64,000 nt of DNA from Oleiharenicola lentus (lineage in GTDB: Bacteria; Verrucomicrobiota; Verrucomicrobiia; Opitutales; Opitutaceae), in the NCBI RefSeq assembly GCF_004118375.1, contig NZ_SDHX01000002.1:248001-312000 (forward strand), read 5' to 3'. Position numbers and translations under genes: made by a program. The notes beneath the pieces are model-generated. The model saw only the letters and a program-made list of their open reading frames with translations. It was not told the origin of the DNA and searched no databases. The stretch's first letter is position 1; every line of letters begins with the position of its first letter. This document shows, one piece after another, positions 1 through 8,841 of the stretch.

Positions 1-773
1 GCAGCGACGGTGGCGTCCTTCTGGCGGCGGGCCTGCATCTTCCGCACGAGCGGTTCGATCGTGTAATAGGGCACGCCGATCTGGATCTGCTCGGAGCAGT
101 CGCCGAAGCTGGCCTCGAGCGTCATGGCCAGCACGACGGCGTCGCGGGGCGAGGTCTGGAGGAAGCGGCCGCTGTTCTCGTGGCCGACGATGAGCGGGGT
201 GAGTTCCTGCTCGGCCTTCCACTGGTGGCACCACTCCTCAAGGATCATGAGCACGACATCGTCCATCAGGGCCACCTCGATCTCGGTGAGGTAGCGCTCG
301 GACTTCACCGAGTGGCCGCGGCCGCCCAGGAGACGGTCGGCGATGGTGAGGGCAAGGCGGGGATTGATGTCGATGATGCTGACACCCGTGAGCGGCTCGG
401 CCTTGAACAGGCAGATGTGCGTGGGGCTGGGCAGCGACTCGGTGAACTTGGCGTAATTGGCCGTGGTGAGCTTGGCCATCTTCAGGCCGAATTCCATGCG
501 CAGGAACAACGACAGGCGCGCGCTCAGGTAACGGATGAAGTCCTCGTGCACGAGGCGCAGGCGGCGCAGCTCGAACTCCGAGAGAAAGGCCGGGTTGCGG
601 AAGTCATAGGGCTCGACCTTGGGCGCGGGCGCGCCGGCCGCGGGGGGACGACCGTCCGCGCGGATGAGCATGCGCTTCGCCGGACCATCGGCGGCGACGC
701 CCTGCGAAAGCAGTTTGTCGATCTCGGACTGGTCGAGAAAGTCGCTCGCGGCCTTGTTTTTGTCGTCTGCCAT
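1..773 (-). CDS. fliM: Flagellar motor switch protein FliM (3' end cut by window edge)
   Basis: This is the first 257 codons of FliM, the C-ring protein that binds phosphorylated CheY and relays it to FliG. The reading frame is continuous from an ATG at 773 to the window edge. The N-terminus carries QSEIDKLLS at residues 15-23, the family's CheY-P docking motif. The middle domain is recognisable from LTGVSIIDINPRLALTIADR and the LLGGRG motif. FliM is usually about 330 residues, so roughly a quarter, including the FliN-like C-terminal domain, lies outside. It is the last visible gene of the flgB operon, starting 12 bases after the fliL stop. Confidence 0.95.
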   Translation of the reverse strand, partial: MADDKNKAASDFLDQSEIDKLLSQGVAADGPAKRMLIRADGRPPAAGAPAPKVEPYDFRNPAFLSEFELRRLRLVHEDFIRYLSARLSLFLRMEFGLKMAKLTTANYAKFTESLPSPTHICLFKAEPLTGVSIIDINPRLALTIADRLLGGRGHSVKSERYLTEIEVALMDDVVLMILEEWCHQWKAEQELTPLIVGHENSGRFLQTSPRDAVVLAMTLEASFGDCSEQIQIGVPYYTIEPLVRKMQARRQKDATVA

Positions 774-785
774 GGCGTGCCGGGC

Positions 786-1388
786 TTACTGGACCACGAA
801 GTCGGAAAAATAGATCTGCTCGGCGACGCGGGAGCCGAGCGCCTGGTTGTAGGCGGCCACAAGCTTCTCGCGCAGGATGTTCTTCGCGCCGGGCTCCTCG
901 AGGTCGGCGAGGCTGACCGAGGAAAGCACGCCGAGCGTGACATCGGTGAGCTTGGCCTTGTTCTCCTCGAAGGCGTCCTTGATCGTGTCGGGCTCGACGC
1001 CGGTGATGACGAAGCTGGTCTTGAGGTAGCGCGTGCCCATCGTGCCGGAAAGGTTCACGACGACGTTGGTGAACTCGTAGGTGTCGGTTCCGGCGGGCGC
1101 CTCCTTGCTGCCGTGGCCGCCGGAGGCTTTCTCCTTCTTGGCGGGCTTGGCCGGCTTGGCGGCGGGGGCCGGGTGCTCGCCGCTGTGAACGGCGGCGAGC
1201 CGGGCCTCGAGCTTGGGCAGCAGCACAAACTGGGCGACGGCCCAGCTGGCGGCGGGGGCCGCGATGACCGCGAGCGCCACCGGCAGCCAGGTCTTGATCG
1301 CGCCGCCCTTGGGGGCGGGCGCGGCCTCTTTCTCCGCGGCCGCCGGGGGCGTCGCGGGAGCTTCCTTGGCGTCTGCTTTGGCGGCCAT
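786..1388 (-). CDS. fliL: Flagellar basal-body-associated protein FliL
   Basis: The 200-residue protein matches the FliL plan. A short Ala/Pro/Lys-rich cytoplasmic tail is followed by one membrane segment at about residues 34-57, a Pro/Lys-rich linker and a periplasmic domain with YEFTNVVVNLSGT and TRYLKTSFVI. FliL rings the stator units and supports torque. It lies between flgE and fliM, the classical position. No missing residues are obvious; the linker (residues 70-100) is low in complexity and Ala/Pro/Lys-rich. Confidence 0.93.
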   Translation of the reverse strand: MAAKADAKEAPATPPAAAEKEAAPAPKGGAIKTWLPVALAVIAAPAASWAVAQFVLLPKLEARLAAVHSGEHPAPAAKPAKPAKKEKASGGHGSKEAPAGTDTYEFTNVVVNLSGTMGTRYLKTSFVITGVEPDTIKDAFEENKAKLTDVTLGVLSSVSLADLEEPGAKNILREKLVAAYNQALGSRVAEQIYFSDFVVQ

Positions 1389-1408
1389 GGCGCGAAATCA
1401 GTTCAGGG

Positions 1409-2188
1409 TTAGCTGCGCTTCAGGTTGACGATGTCCTCGAGCACGGAGTCGGAGACGGTCACAAGGCGGGAGGCCGCCTGGAAGCTGCGCTGGGTGGTGA
1501 TGAGCTCGGCGAACTGCTCGGTGAGGTCCACGTTGGACTGCTCGAGCGCGCCGGACTGGATCTTGGTGCCCGCGACGGGGGCGGCCGGGACCGGCAGCGT
1601 GGCCGACACGGAGCCGAAGTCGAAAAGGTTGTTGGCCTGCTTGAGCAGCTTGGACTCGTCGTCCACGGTGATGACGCCGATCTGCTGGGAGGTGTCGTCG
1701 GGCGTGCCGTCGTTGTAGAAAGCGGTGATCGTGCCGTCGAGGCCGATGCTGATGTTGCTCACGGCGCTGAAATTCGGGACGACAATGGGGGCGTTGGAGG
1801 CGCTGAGCACGGCCTTGCCCTGGGCGTTCACGAGGGCGCCGGTGCTGTCGAAGTGGAAGGCGCCGTCGCGCGTGGCGAAGTCGTTGGCGCCGTCCTGCAC
1901 GACGAAGTAGCCCTTGCCGGCGATGCCGAGGTCGGTGGCCTTGCCGGTGCTGGTGAGCGCGCCCTGCGAGTAGTGCGTGGCGATGTTGGCGAGCTGCACG
2001 CCGGAGCCGATCTGGGCGTTGCCGCTGGCGGTGCCGACCGTGTTGCTGAAGGTGTCCGAGAAGCTCGTGGACGAGCTCTTGTAGGCGGTCGTGTTGACGT
2101 TGGCGATGTTGCCGCCGATGACTTCAAGGCCCTTGCTGAAGGTGCGGAGAGCGCTGACGCCGGAGGTGAGGGTGCCGATGAGGGGCAT
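1409..2188 (-). CDS. flgE: Short flagellar hook protein FlgE
   Basis: The N-terminus (GVSALRTFSKGLEVIGGNIANVNTT) and C-terminus (SGALEQSNVDLTEQFAEL, then TTQRSFQAASR) are the D0/D1 signatures of flagellar rod-hook proteins. STGKATDLGIAGKGYFVV is typical of FlgE and FlgF/FlgG. Position directly after flgD and fliK argues for hook protein FlgE rather than a rod protein. At 259 residues it is far shorter than most FlgE (about 400 or more), so it keeps the polymerising core and little of the outer D2/D3 domains. FlgF/FlgG are the alternative, being close to this length; operon context favours FlgE. Confidence 0.82.
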   Translation of the reverse strand: MPLIGTLTSGVSALRTFSKGLEVIGGNIANVNTTAYKSSSTSFSDTFSNTVGTASGNAQIGSGVQLANIATHYSQGALTSTGKATDLGIAGKGYFVVQDGANDFATRDGAFHFDSTGALVNAQGKAVLSASNAPIVVPNFSAVSNISIGLDGTITAFYNDGTPDDTSQQIGVITVDDESKLLKQANNLFDFGSVSATLPVPAAPVAGTKIQSGALEQSNVDLTEQFAELITTQRSFQAASRLVTVSDSVLEDIVNLKRS

Positions 2189-2222
2189 GGTCGATTATGG
2201 GTTGGAGTTTGATTGGTGAGGA

Positions 2223-2693
2223 TCAGGCCGCCGGAGGAAGGTCGGCCGTGGTGGACGGGTAAACGGGAGGCGTGTATTCCACGCGCTGGACGCTGGAGAC
2301 CGGGTAACGGACGCCATCGATGACGAGCACCGGGCCGTCGGCCGTGCTCTCGACCGCCGAAACCTGGCCGGTGACCGGCAGGCCGTCGGCGTCCTCGACG
2401 GTGACGTTGCGGCCGAGCATGCCGCTGGCGGTGAGGGTCTGCTGGTCGGCGCGGAGGAGCGCCATCTCCTTCACCATCGAGCTGCTCTGGTCGAGGGCGG
2501 AGAACTGGGCCATCTGCGCGATGAAAGCGGTGTCTTCCATCGGCTTCATCGGGTCCTGGCTCTGGAACTGCACGGCGAGGAGCTTCATGAAGTCGTCGGA
2601 GCCGAGCGTCTTCTTGATCGAGCGCACGGTGTTTTCACCGTAGCCGAAGGTGGGGGTCTGGGCGGTGGAGGCGATGTTGGACACAGTGCTCAT
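2223..2693 (-). CDS. flgD: Hook assembly scaffold FlgD
   Basis: The 156-residue protein has the FlgD N-terminal core: GSDDFMKLLAVQFQSQDPMK, then MEDTAFIAQMAQFSALDQ, then MLGRNVTVED. FlgD caps the growing hook and is lost once the hook is finished. It is short: the FLIG-like/FN3 C-terminal region of enterobacterial FlgD (about 220-230 residues) is reduced to one small beta segment. It sits between fliK (8 bases upstream) and flgE, the functional neighbourhood of hook assembly. Confidence 0.93.
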   Translation of the reverse strand: MSTVSNIASTAQTPTFGYGENTVRSIKKTLGSDDFMKLLAVQFQSQDPMKPMEDTAFIAQMAQFSALDQSSSMVKEMALLRADQQTLTASGMLGRNVTVEDADGLPVTGQVSAVESTADGPVLVIDGVRYPVSSVQRVEYTPPVYPSTTADLPPAA

Positions 2694-2700
2694 GATGGGT

Positions 2701-4542
2701 TCAGGCGAGGGCGGAGAGGCGGAGCGAGGTGGGGAGCATCACCGGGGCGCGCGGGGCGGCCGGCTCGGGGATGAAGGAATCGTTGAGCAGCGCGCGGCGG
2801 GCGAAGGCCGTGGCGCCGGACCAGGCGTCGTGGCGGGCACTGGCGTGTTCCTGCGCCTGCTGCTGGGCCTGGCGCTGCGAAGACTGGTGCTGCGCGCCGG
2901 CGTCGGCGTTCTGGCCCGGGGTGGCCGGCGAAAACACCGGGTCGAGGAAGCGCTGCAGGTGCGCGGGCGAGGCTGCGGCGACCGCCTGCCATTCCGCCGC
3001 GATGGCTTCGCGGAGGGCGGGTGAATCGGTGCGAAAATCCGTGTGTACCTGTCCGTCGCGCATTTCGACGCGCACCGCGAGATCCTCGCCGCCGAACTTC
3101 AGGCGCAGCTGCACGCTGCCGGCCCGCTGCATGCTGGCGGTGAACTGGGCTTCGGCGAGGCTGGTGACCGTGGCCACGGCGCGCTCGGCGAAATTTTGTC
3201 CCGCAGGAGCAACCGGCTCGGCCGTGATTCGCTCGGCCACCGGATGGGCCACTAGGAAATCTGCCGGCACGGGCGAAACCGAGAAAGTCTCGGCGTGGCC
3301 GGGGCGGCGGATTTCTTCAGTCGGGACAGCAATCATGTTGGCGGCCGGTTTAGCAACGGCGATGCCAGCGATTTCAGAGTCCGTCCTATCTCCCTTGTCC
3401 CCAGTGAATAGAAAGTTTCTTTCCGCCGGCTTGGTGCGCATGCCCGGAGCGGTGGTTTCGACCGCCGCGAAAGCGGCAAATTTTTCCGGAAGCTTTTCGG
3501 CAGCGCGACCGGACTCGGCGGCGACGGGCAGTTGCACCTGCACGCGCACGACCGCCTGACCGGGAATTTCGAGCTCGGCCTGCACTTCGAGCGGGGTGGA
3601 TTCATCCGCCGGAAGCGAGCGGGCGGCCGGAACGGACTTCGGCGCGACGGGCAGTTCGATCCGGCACTCGATGGCGCCATCCGGCGCGAGCGTCAGGGTC
3701 GGTTGGATCGGGGCCGGAGTCAGGGCCGGGGTGGACAGCTCGGTCAGGAGCGGCTGCGCGCTCCCCTGCTCCACCCGAAGAATCCCGTCCGCGGTCGGCG
3801 TGACCGGAGCCGCAGGTTCGCTCGGACGCAAGAAAGGCACCTTGGCCTGCTCGGGCAGCGTGGTCGGAAAAGCGCGGCCCGTCGGCAACGTGAACTCCGG
3901 CACGGTGGTCAGGACCGGAGCCGGGACAGCTGCGATCGGCTCAGCCGGAGCCGGCAACGGTTGAGATTGATCGAGCGGAGCCGTCAGCCCGTCGGGCGAC
4001 GGCGCCATTTCGGGCGTGGCCGGGGCGGCGGGCTTTTGACTTTGCACCGGATGCGCCGGACGCGCGTCTCCTCGGACCCCATGGGCCGGTGCCGGCAATT
4101 CGGCGGGCACGGGCTTGCCGCTCGGCGGCGTGGCGACCGTGGCATCCCCGATGGTCGGCGTGGCATCACCGGTCGGCGTCGTGGCCGGGACGGTGACCAA
4201 GGGTTGGAGCGCTTGCACGACCACGGCCGCAAAGGCCGCGGCCGCTTCGAGTTCTTCGCGCGACGGCTCGGTGGCGGGCGACGGAAAGGATTCGGCCGGG
4301 GCGGTGACCACGGGCGCACCCACCGCGAGAACCGGCGGCAGCGTTCCTGCGCCCTTGGCGCCAAGCGTGAGGGAGCCGGGCGACGCGACGACCGCGGTCG
4401 GAGTGTCGGCCAGCAGGTCGGCGAACGCTTCCCCACAATTGGAAGCGGCGACCGCGGCGGTTTCAGAGGCAGAGAGGGACGGTTGCACGCCGCCGGCCGT
4501 GATGACGGCGGGAGCGAGGAAGTTGGGCAAGGTGGAGGTCAT
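2701..4542 (-). CDS. fliK: Hook-length control protein FliK
   Basis: This is a 613-residue, Pro/Ala-rich protein with a long low-complexity middle and a conserved C-terminal domain at roughly residues 460-550 (RAGSVQLRLKFGGEDLAVRV, then RTDSPALREAI). That domain is the Flg_hook substrate-switch domain that acts on FlhB. The start was placed at the ATG at 4542, with GGAAG about seven bases upstream; longer in-frame starts up to 4587 exist but have a weaker ribosome site. FliK is the ruler that ends hook growth. Its place between motE-like and flgD agrees. Confidence 0.88.
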   Translation of the reverse strand: MTSTLPNFLAPAVITAGGVQPSLSASETAAVAASNCGEAFADLLADTPTAVVASPGSLTLGAKGAGTLPPVLAVGAPVVTAPAESFPSPATEPSREELEAAAAFAAVVVQALQPLVTVPATTPTGDATPTIGDATVATPPSGKPVPAELPAPAHGVRGDARPAHPVQSQKPAAPATPEMAPSPDGLTAPLDQSQPLPAPAEPIAAVPAPVLTTVPEFTLPTGRAFPTTLPEQAKVPFLRPSEPAAPVTPTADGILRVEQGSAQPLLTELSTPALTPAPIQPTLTLAPDGAIECRIELPVAPKSVPAARSLPADESTPLEVQAELEIPGQAVVRVQVQLPVAAESGRAAEKLPEKFAAFAAVETTAPGMRTKPAERNFLFTGDKGDRTDSEIAGIAVAKPAANMIAVPTEEIRRPGHAETFSVSPVPADFLVAHPVAERITAEPVAPAGQNFAERAVATVTSLAEAQFTASMQRAGSVQLRLKFGGEDLAVRVEMRDGQVHTDFRTDSPALREAIAAEWQAVAAASPAHLQRFLDPVFSPATPGQNADAGAQHQSSQRQAQQQAQEHASARHDAWSGATAFARRALLNDSFIPEPAAPRAPVMLPTSLRLSALA

Positions 4543-4603
4543 GGGAACTTCCATCCTTGGGGCGCGGCGTTGTGCCAGCCATGGCACGCCGTGGGTTGAC
4601 TGA

Positions 4604-5212
4604 TCAGGAGGCGGACTTGGCGGCCTTCATGAGGCGGAGTTTTTCGGAGAGGGCGCCCGCGCGTTTGGCGAGCGTGCCCTCGGGCGAAGCGGTCTTGGCC
4701 ATCTCCTCGAAGATGGGGGCGACGGTCTCGGACTTCATGAGGGAAAGTATTTTCACGACGGTGGTGTCGTCCATTTCGCGCAGGATGGCGACGGCGCCCC
4801 GCGGGGTGAGCGTGGCGTAGGTCTGCGCGAGGGCGCGGAGGTTCTTGGACTCGTCGGCGGCGATCTCCACGACCTTGCGCCCGATCTCGGCGCGGAGCGC
4901 CTCGATTTCGGTCCGTACCTTGGCGAGTTCCTGCTGCTCGGCCGAGAGGCGGGCGGCGCGCTGGTTGAGCTGCTCGGCCTGCTGGCGCAGGCGCGCGCGC
5001 TCCTCCTTGAGTTCGGAGGCAAGACCGTCGATCTCAATGGTCCAGAAATCCCAGCCCTGGGCCTTGTTCTGCTCCATGGGCGAAGGCGGCACGGCCGCGA
5101 TCGCGGCGGCGACGATCAGCTCGGATGCGCGCCAGAACCAGCCGAGGCCCACGGCGGTGCCGAGCACGATGCCGAGGACGGAGGCGACAACGGGATGGGC
5201 GAGCTTCTTCAT
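4604..5212 (-). CDS. MotE-like flagellar protein (MgtE-N domain)
   Basis: The 202-residue protein has an N-terminal membrane segment (about residues 8-28), a heptad-rich coiled coil (about 65-115, many Glu/Arg/Gln/Leu) and a C-terminal MgtE-N/FliG-like helical domain containing YATLTPRGAVAILREMDD and ALSEKLRLMKAA. This matches MotE-type proteins, which act with the flagellar stator or with FliJ/FliK neighbours in other bacteria. It overlaps the fliJ stop by four bases, so it is translationally coupled. The biochemical role is inferred from family and position only. Confidence 0.8.
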   Translation of the reverse strand: MKKLAHPVVASVLGIVLGTAVGLGWFWRASELIVAAAIAAVPPSPMEQNKAQGWDFWTIEIDGLASELKEERARLRQQAEQLNQRAARLSAEQQELAKVRTEIEALRAEIGRKVVEIAADESKNLRALAQTYATLTPRGAVAILREMDDTTVVKILSLMKSETVAPIFEEMAKTASPEGTLAKRAGALSEKLRLMKAAKSAS

Positions 5213-5661
5213 GAAAGGGCGGGCTGGCGGAAGGCGCGGAAGCCGGCGAGCTCATCGAGCTCCTCCTGGCCCGCACGCAGGACGGCGAGACGGTGTTTCT
5301 CCCGGGCCTTTTCCTCGAGCTTGGTGACAATCTTGAGGCGGCGGTTGGCCTCGATGTATTCGGCACGGCGCTTGTTCATGTCCTCGCGGGCCTCGATGAC
5401 CTCGCGCTCGGCCTCCATGACCGACTGGCACTCGCCGCGATAGACGCGCAGCAGGGCGGCGGCCTCGGCGGCCAGGAACTGGCCCGAACGGCCGTGGAAC
5501 AGCACCTCGGCGAGCTCGGCGGCGCGCTTGCGCAGCGCGGCCAGCTTTTCCTCGCTCTGGACGTAACGGTGGACGGCGGCGGCAAAAACCTCGCGGGCGC
5601 GCTGCTCCTGATGGTTGCGGAGCACGCCCACGGGCTGGAGGGGGAAGCGGAACTTCTTCAT
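5209..5661 (-). CDS. fliJ: Flagellar export protein FliJ
   Basis: A 150-residue, almost entirely helical, charged protein beginning MKKFRFPLQPVGVLRNHQEQ, the typical FliJ opening, with a long two-helix coiled coil (about residues 15-140). FliJ is the central stalk-like subunit of the export ATPase, joining FliI to FlhA. Its start overlaps the fliI stop by four bases (ATGA), and its own stop overlaps the next gene in the same way. Length is close to the family norm (about 147). Confidence 0.92.
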   Translation of the reverse strand: MKKFRFPLQPVGVLRNHQEQRAREVFAAAVHRYVQSEEKLAALRKRAAELAEVLFHGRSGQFLAAEAAALLRVYRGECQSVMEAEREVIEAREDMNKRRAEYIEANRRLKIVTKLEEKAREKHRLAVLRAGQEELDELAGFRAFRQPALS

Positions 5662-6980
5662 GGCGCGACGATGGTTTTGATCCGGGCGAAGCAGTCCGCC
5701 CGGTTGGTGAACTCGTTCACGCCCTGCCGCAGGAACTGCCGGAGCGGATCCTGCAGGGCGATGGCGCGGTCGAGCTGGGGGCTGGCGCCCTTCTGATAGG
5801 CGCCGATGGACACGAGGTCCTCGTTCTTGCGGTAAAGCGCCAGGTGCTCGCGCGCCGCGGCGGCGTGGGCCACCTCGTCGGGCGAACAGATGTCGCGGGT
5901 GAGGCGGCTGACGCTTTCAAGGACGTCAATCGCCGGGTAATGGTTGAAGTGCGCCAGGTGGCGCGAAAGCACGATGTGGCCGTCGAGGATACCGCGCACG
6001 GCGTCGGCCACGGGCTCGTTCATGTCGTCGCCCTCGACCAGCACGGTGTAGAGGGCGGTGATGGAACCCTTTTCGCCGGCGCCGGTGCGCTCGAGCAGGC
6101 GCGGCAGCAGCGCGAACACGGAGGGCGTGTAGCCGCGCGTGGTGGGCGGTTCGCCGACGGCGAGGCCGATTTCGCGCTGGGCCATGGCGAAGCGCGTGAC
6201 CGAGTCCATCATCAGGAGCACGTTCTTGCCGGCGTCACGGTAGGACTCGGCAATCGAGGTGGCGGTGAAGGCGGCGCGCAGGCGGAGCGGCGCGGAGGTG
6301 TCGGAGGTCGCGACCACGACGACCGCGCGCTTGAGGCCTTCGGGGCCGAGGTCCTTCTCGAGGAATTCACGGACTTCGCGGCCACGCTCGCCCACGAGCG
6401 CGACGACCACGACGTCGGCGTTGCAGCCGCGGGCGATCATGCCGAGGAGCGTGGACTTGCCGACGCCGGAACCGGCGAACAGGCCGAGCCGCTGGCCGCG
6501 GCCGAGCGGAATGAAAGTGTCGATGGCGCGCACGCCGGTCGGGAGCGCGTCCTTGATGCGCTGGCGGCGCAGCGGGTGCGGCGGCTTGGTGTCGTGCTCG
6601 GAGCGGTCCACCGGCAGCAGGCCGAGATTGTCCATCGGGCGGCCGAGCGCGTCGAGCACGCGGCCGAGCAGTTCCGGACCGGGCTTGGGCAGCGGCGGCC
6701 GGTCGGCGGCGGCGACCTCGCAGCCCACGTGCAACCCGGCGGTGTCGCCGAGCGGCATGAGCAGGACGCGGTGTTCGCGGAAACCGACGACCTCGGCGCG
6801 GACCGAGTAGCCGGTGCGCGGCGACTTCACCACGCAGATTTCGCCGAGACCGACATTGGGGCCCTCGGAGTCGATAATGAGGCCCGCGATGCCCGTGACC
6901 GTGCCCACGCGCTGCACGGCCGGCGCATGCCGCACCTGGGAGCGGAGGACATCCACCATGGGAATGATCGTGGCGCTCAT
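5658..6980 (-). CDS. fliI: Flagellum-specific ATPase FliI
   Basis: This 440-residue ATPase resembles the F1 beta subunit. The Walker A motif GSGVGKST, the Walker B region VLLMMDSVTRFAMAQREIGL and GEPPTTRGYTPSVFALLPRL are all intact. It powers substrate unfolding and entry at the type III export gate. The start is the ATG at 6980, overlapping the fliH stop by four bases. A longer in-frame ORF reaching 7223 only adds an Arg/Pro-rich stretch that is a shadow of fliH and was rejected. Confidence 0.96.
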   Translation of the reverse strand: MSATIIPMVDVLRSQVRHAPAVQRVGTVTGIAGLIIDSEGPNVGLGEICVVKSPRTGYSVRAEVVGFREHRVLLMPLGDTAGLHVGCEVAAADRPPLPKPGPELLGRVLDALGRPMDNLGLLPVDRSEHDTKPPHPLRRQRIKDALPTGVRAIDTFIPLGRGQRLGLFAGSGVGKSTLLGMIARGCNADVVVVALVGERGREVREFLEKDLGPEGLKRAVVVVATSDTSAPLRLRAAFTATSIAESYRDAGKNVLLMMDSVTRFAMAQREIGLAVGEPPTTRGYTPSVFALLPRLLERTGAGEKGSITALYTVLVEGDDMNEPVADAVRGILDGHIVLSRHLAHFNHYPAIDVLESVSRLTRDICSPDEVAHAAAAREHLALYRKNEDLVSIGAYQKGASPQLDRAIALQDPLRQFLRQGVNEFTNRADCFARIKTIVAP

Positions 6981-7555
6981 TCTCCGGTGAGACCGTGGGT
7001 GAGCACGGCTAGCTTGGTTTGCTGGCGGGCATCGGTCAGGCCGAAACGGCTGCGCACCAGGCAATCGCCGGGCTGCAGGTTGGCGTCGGTCTTGACCTTG
7101 AGTCCCGGGTAGCGGTTGAGCCAGCCGGGGTTGACCTGCTCGAGCAGGGCGGCGTCGCGCGGGCAGAGCGAAAGCTCCAGACCTTCCCGCTCGGGAAACA
7201 GCTGCTGCAGGGCCTCGTGACAAAGTTTCTCGACGATCTCGGCGGAGGGTTCGAAACCGGCCAGCAGGCGGTGGGCGAGGTCCACGGCGAGCGCGGGCAG
7301 CGCCTCGCGAAGCTGCGCCAGCGTGGCGGCCTCGACGCCGGCAAGCTTGCCGAGCACACCCTCGCTGAGTTCCTGCATGTCCACGCGCATCTCGACGAGC
7401 TTCTGGTCCACGGCGGCACGGGTGGCATCGACGCCCTTGTGGTAGGCGGCCTCAACCTTGGCGGCAACCTCCGCCTCGGTGAATGCGCGGCCGGCGCCGG
7501 GCAGCACGGCGCCGATCAGCGGACGGTCAAAGGCGATGAGTTTGGCGAAGGGCAT
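6977..7555 (-). CDS. fliH: Flagellar assembly protein FliH
   Basis: A 192-residue protein between fliG and fliI with a helical middle (AKVEAAYHKGVDATRAAVDQ) and the C-terminal FliH/HrpE-like domain (LAVDLAHRLLAGFEPSAEIV, and VKTDANLQPGDCLVRS). FliH binds and restrains FliI and escorts it to the gate. The start is the ATG at 7555 (MPFAKLIAFDRPL); a longer ORF to 7699 adds sequence overlapping the small gene upstream. Identification rests on position plus the C-terminal pattern, as FliH is poorly conserved. Confidence 0.87.
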   Translation of the reverse strand: MPFAKLIAFDRPLIGAVLPGAGRAFTEAEVAAKVEAAYHKGVDATRAAVDQKLVEMRVDMQELSEGVLGKLAGVEAATLAQLREALPALAVDLAHRLLAGFEPSAEIVEKLCHEALQQLFPEREGLELSLCPRDAALLEQVNPGWLNRYPGLKVKTDANLQPGDCLVRSRFGLTDARQQTKLAVLTHGLTGE

Positions 7556-7563
7556 GGCGGGAT

Positions 7564-7773
7564 TCAGGCCGAAAGACGGAGGGGCGTCGCGGAGCGCGGA
7601 CGGCGGCGGTTGCGACGAAGGGCGAAAGCCGGGCCGGAGCGGAACGGCGCGAGCACATTGTCCTCGCCGAAGCTGCGCATGATGCCGCGCTGCACCCACT
7701 CGGGCGCGGCGGGGCGAACCTGGAACGGTTCGCGGATGGAGCTGAAACTCTGGGACTGGATGAAGTCGTGCAT
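7564..7773 (-). CDS. Small hypothetical protein between fliG and fliH
   Basis: A 69-codon frame opens with ATG at 7773, four bases after the fliG stop, and closes eight bases before the fliH start, so it fits the operon as a real gene. The product begins MHDFIQSQSFSSIREPFQV, has an acidic-aromatic middle (PEWVQRGIMRSFGEDNVLAP) and a very basic tail ([19 protein letters not shown]). No known family was recognised. It could be an assembly factor, or an N-terminal piece split from FliH, whose variable N-terminus is short here. Confidence 0.6.
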   Translation of the reverse strand: MHDFIQSQSFSSIREPFQVRPAAPEWVQRGIMRSFGEDNVLAPFRSGPAFALRRNRRRPRSATPLRLSA

Positions 7774-7777
7774 GGGG

Positions 7778-8797
7778 TCAGGCGATGACGGCGGCGGAGT
7801 CGGCGTCGATGGTGATCTGGCCCTCCTCCTCGAGGCGGCGGACGGCCTGGATGATGAGATCCTGCGCGGCCTCGACGTCCTTGAGGCGGACCGGCCCGAG
7901 CATCTCGATTTCCTCCTTGAGGCTCTCGGCGGCGCGCTTGGAGAGGCCGGCATAGACCTTGTTGCGCAAGGGCTCGCTGGCGGACTTGAGGGCGATGCCG
8001 AGGTTGCCGGAGTCGATCTCGCGCAGGACGCGCTGGAGGTCGGCGGACTGGAGGCGGTTGAGGTCCTCGAAGCTGAAGAGTTTCTTGCGGATGGCGGCGC
8101 TGAGGGAGGCGTTGCGCTCCTCCAGGCGGCCAAGCAGGGTCTTGCTGAGGTCCTTCTCCAGGCTGTTGAGCAGGCTGGCCACCGCGCGCACGCCGCCGCT
8201 GTGATGGAAGGCGGGGCGCTTCTTCGTGTCGAAGTGCTTGCCGAGACTGCGGGCGATTTTGTTCACCAGCTCGATGGAGGTGGACTCGATCGTGCCGAGC
8301 CGCTCGATGACTTCCTCGCGCAAATCGGGGCTGAGCAGCGGGAACACCTCGGCGGCCTTGGTGGGCTCGAGGTAGGAGAGAACGAACGAGATCGTCTGCG
8401 GCTGCTCGTTCTTGATGAGATTGAAAATCTGGCGCCCCTCCATGTCGCTGATGTCCTTGATGACCTCGATGGAGGTGCCGACGGCCGGGCCGACGCGGCC
8501 GACGATGGCCGAGGCGCGGTGGTCACCCTTGGCGAGTTCCAGGGTACGCTGGACAAAGCCGATGCCGCCGGTGGCCGCCTGCACACTGCTGGCGACGACG
8601 GAGGAAAACTCCTCCATGGCCTGCTTCACGACGTTGTCCGGGATCATCTCAAACGCGGCCATCTCACGGCTGAGATTCTCGATCTCGATGTCGTCAAACT
8701 GCTTCAGGATCTGCGCCGCCGTATCCGGACCGATGCTGATCAGGAAGACGGCCAGCTTCTGGTGGCGGTTGAGCTTGGAGAAATCGATGTCGGCCAT
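7778..8797 (-). CDS. fliG: Flagellar motor switch protein FliG
   Basis: The 339-residue FliG has all three domains: the N-terminal FliF-binding part (KLNRHQKLAVFLISIGPD), a middle domain with EQPQ at the place of the canonical EHPQ motif followed by TISFVLSYLEPTKAAEVFPL, and a C-terminal domain with the charged helix (KDVEAAQDLIIQAVRRLEEE) that faces the stator. It converts ion flow into rotation and switches direction through FliM. The gap to fliF is 44 bases. Confidence 0.97.
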   Translation of the reverse strand: MADIDFSKLNRHQKLAVFLISIGPDTAAQILKQFDDIEIENLSREMAAFEMIPDNVVKQAMEEFSSVVASSVQAATGGIGFVQRTLELAKGDHRASAIVGRVGPAVGTSIEVIKDISDMEGRQIFNLIKNEQPQTISFVLSYLEPTKAAEVFPLLSPDLREEVIERLGTIESTSIELVNKIARSLGKHFDTKKRPAFHHSGGVRAVASLLNSLEKDLSKTLLGRLEERNASLSAAIRKKLFSFEDLNRLQSADLQRVLREIDSGNLGIALKSASEPLRNKVYAGLSKRAAESLKEEIEMLGPVRLKDVEAAQDLIIQAVRRLEEEGQITIDADSAAVIA

Positions 8798-8841
8798 GGC
8801 GGGAGGGAGCTCAGGAGCGGGTTTTCAAGTGGGGGCCGGGC

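Noticed and set aside
180-1412. Long plus-strand open frame across fliM and fliL (and many similar frames, such as 57663-59726)
   Set aside because: High GC leaves stop-free antisense frames. These translate to Gly/Arg/Asp-rich sequence without motifs, opposite clearly recognised genes.
6981-7223. N-terminal extension of FliI
   Set aside because: It is Arg/Pro-rich, overlaps fliH, and the true start shows a four-base overlap and matches family length.
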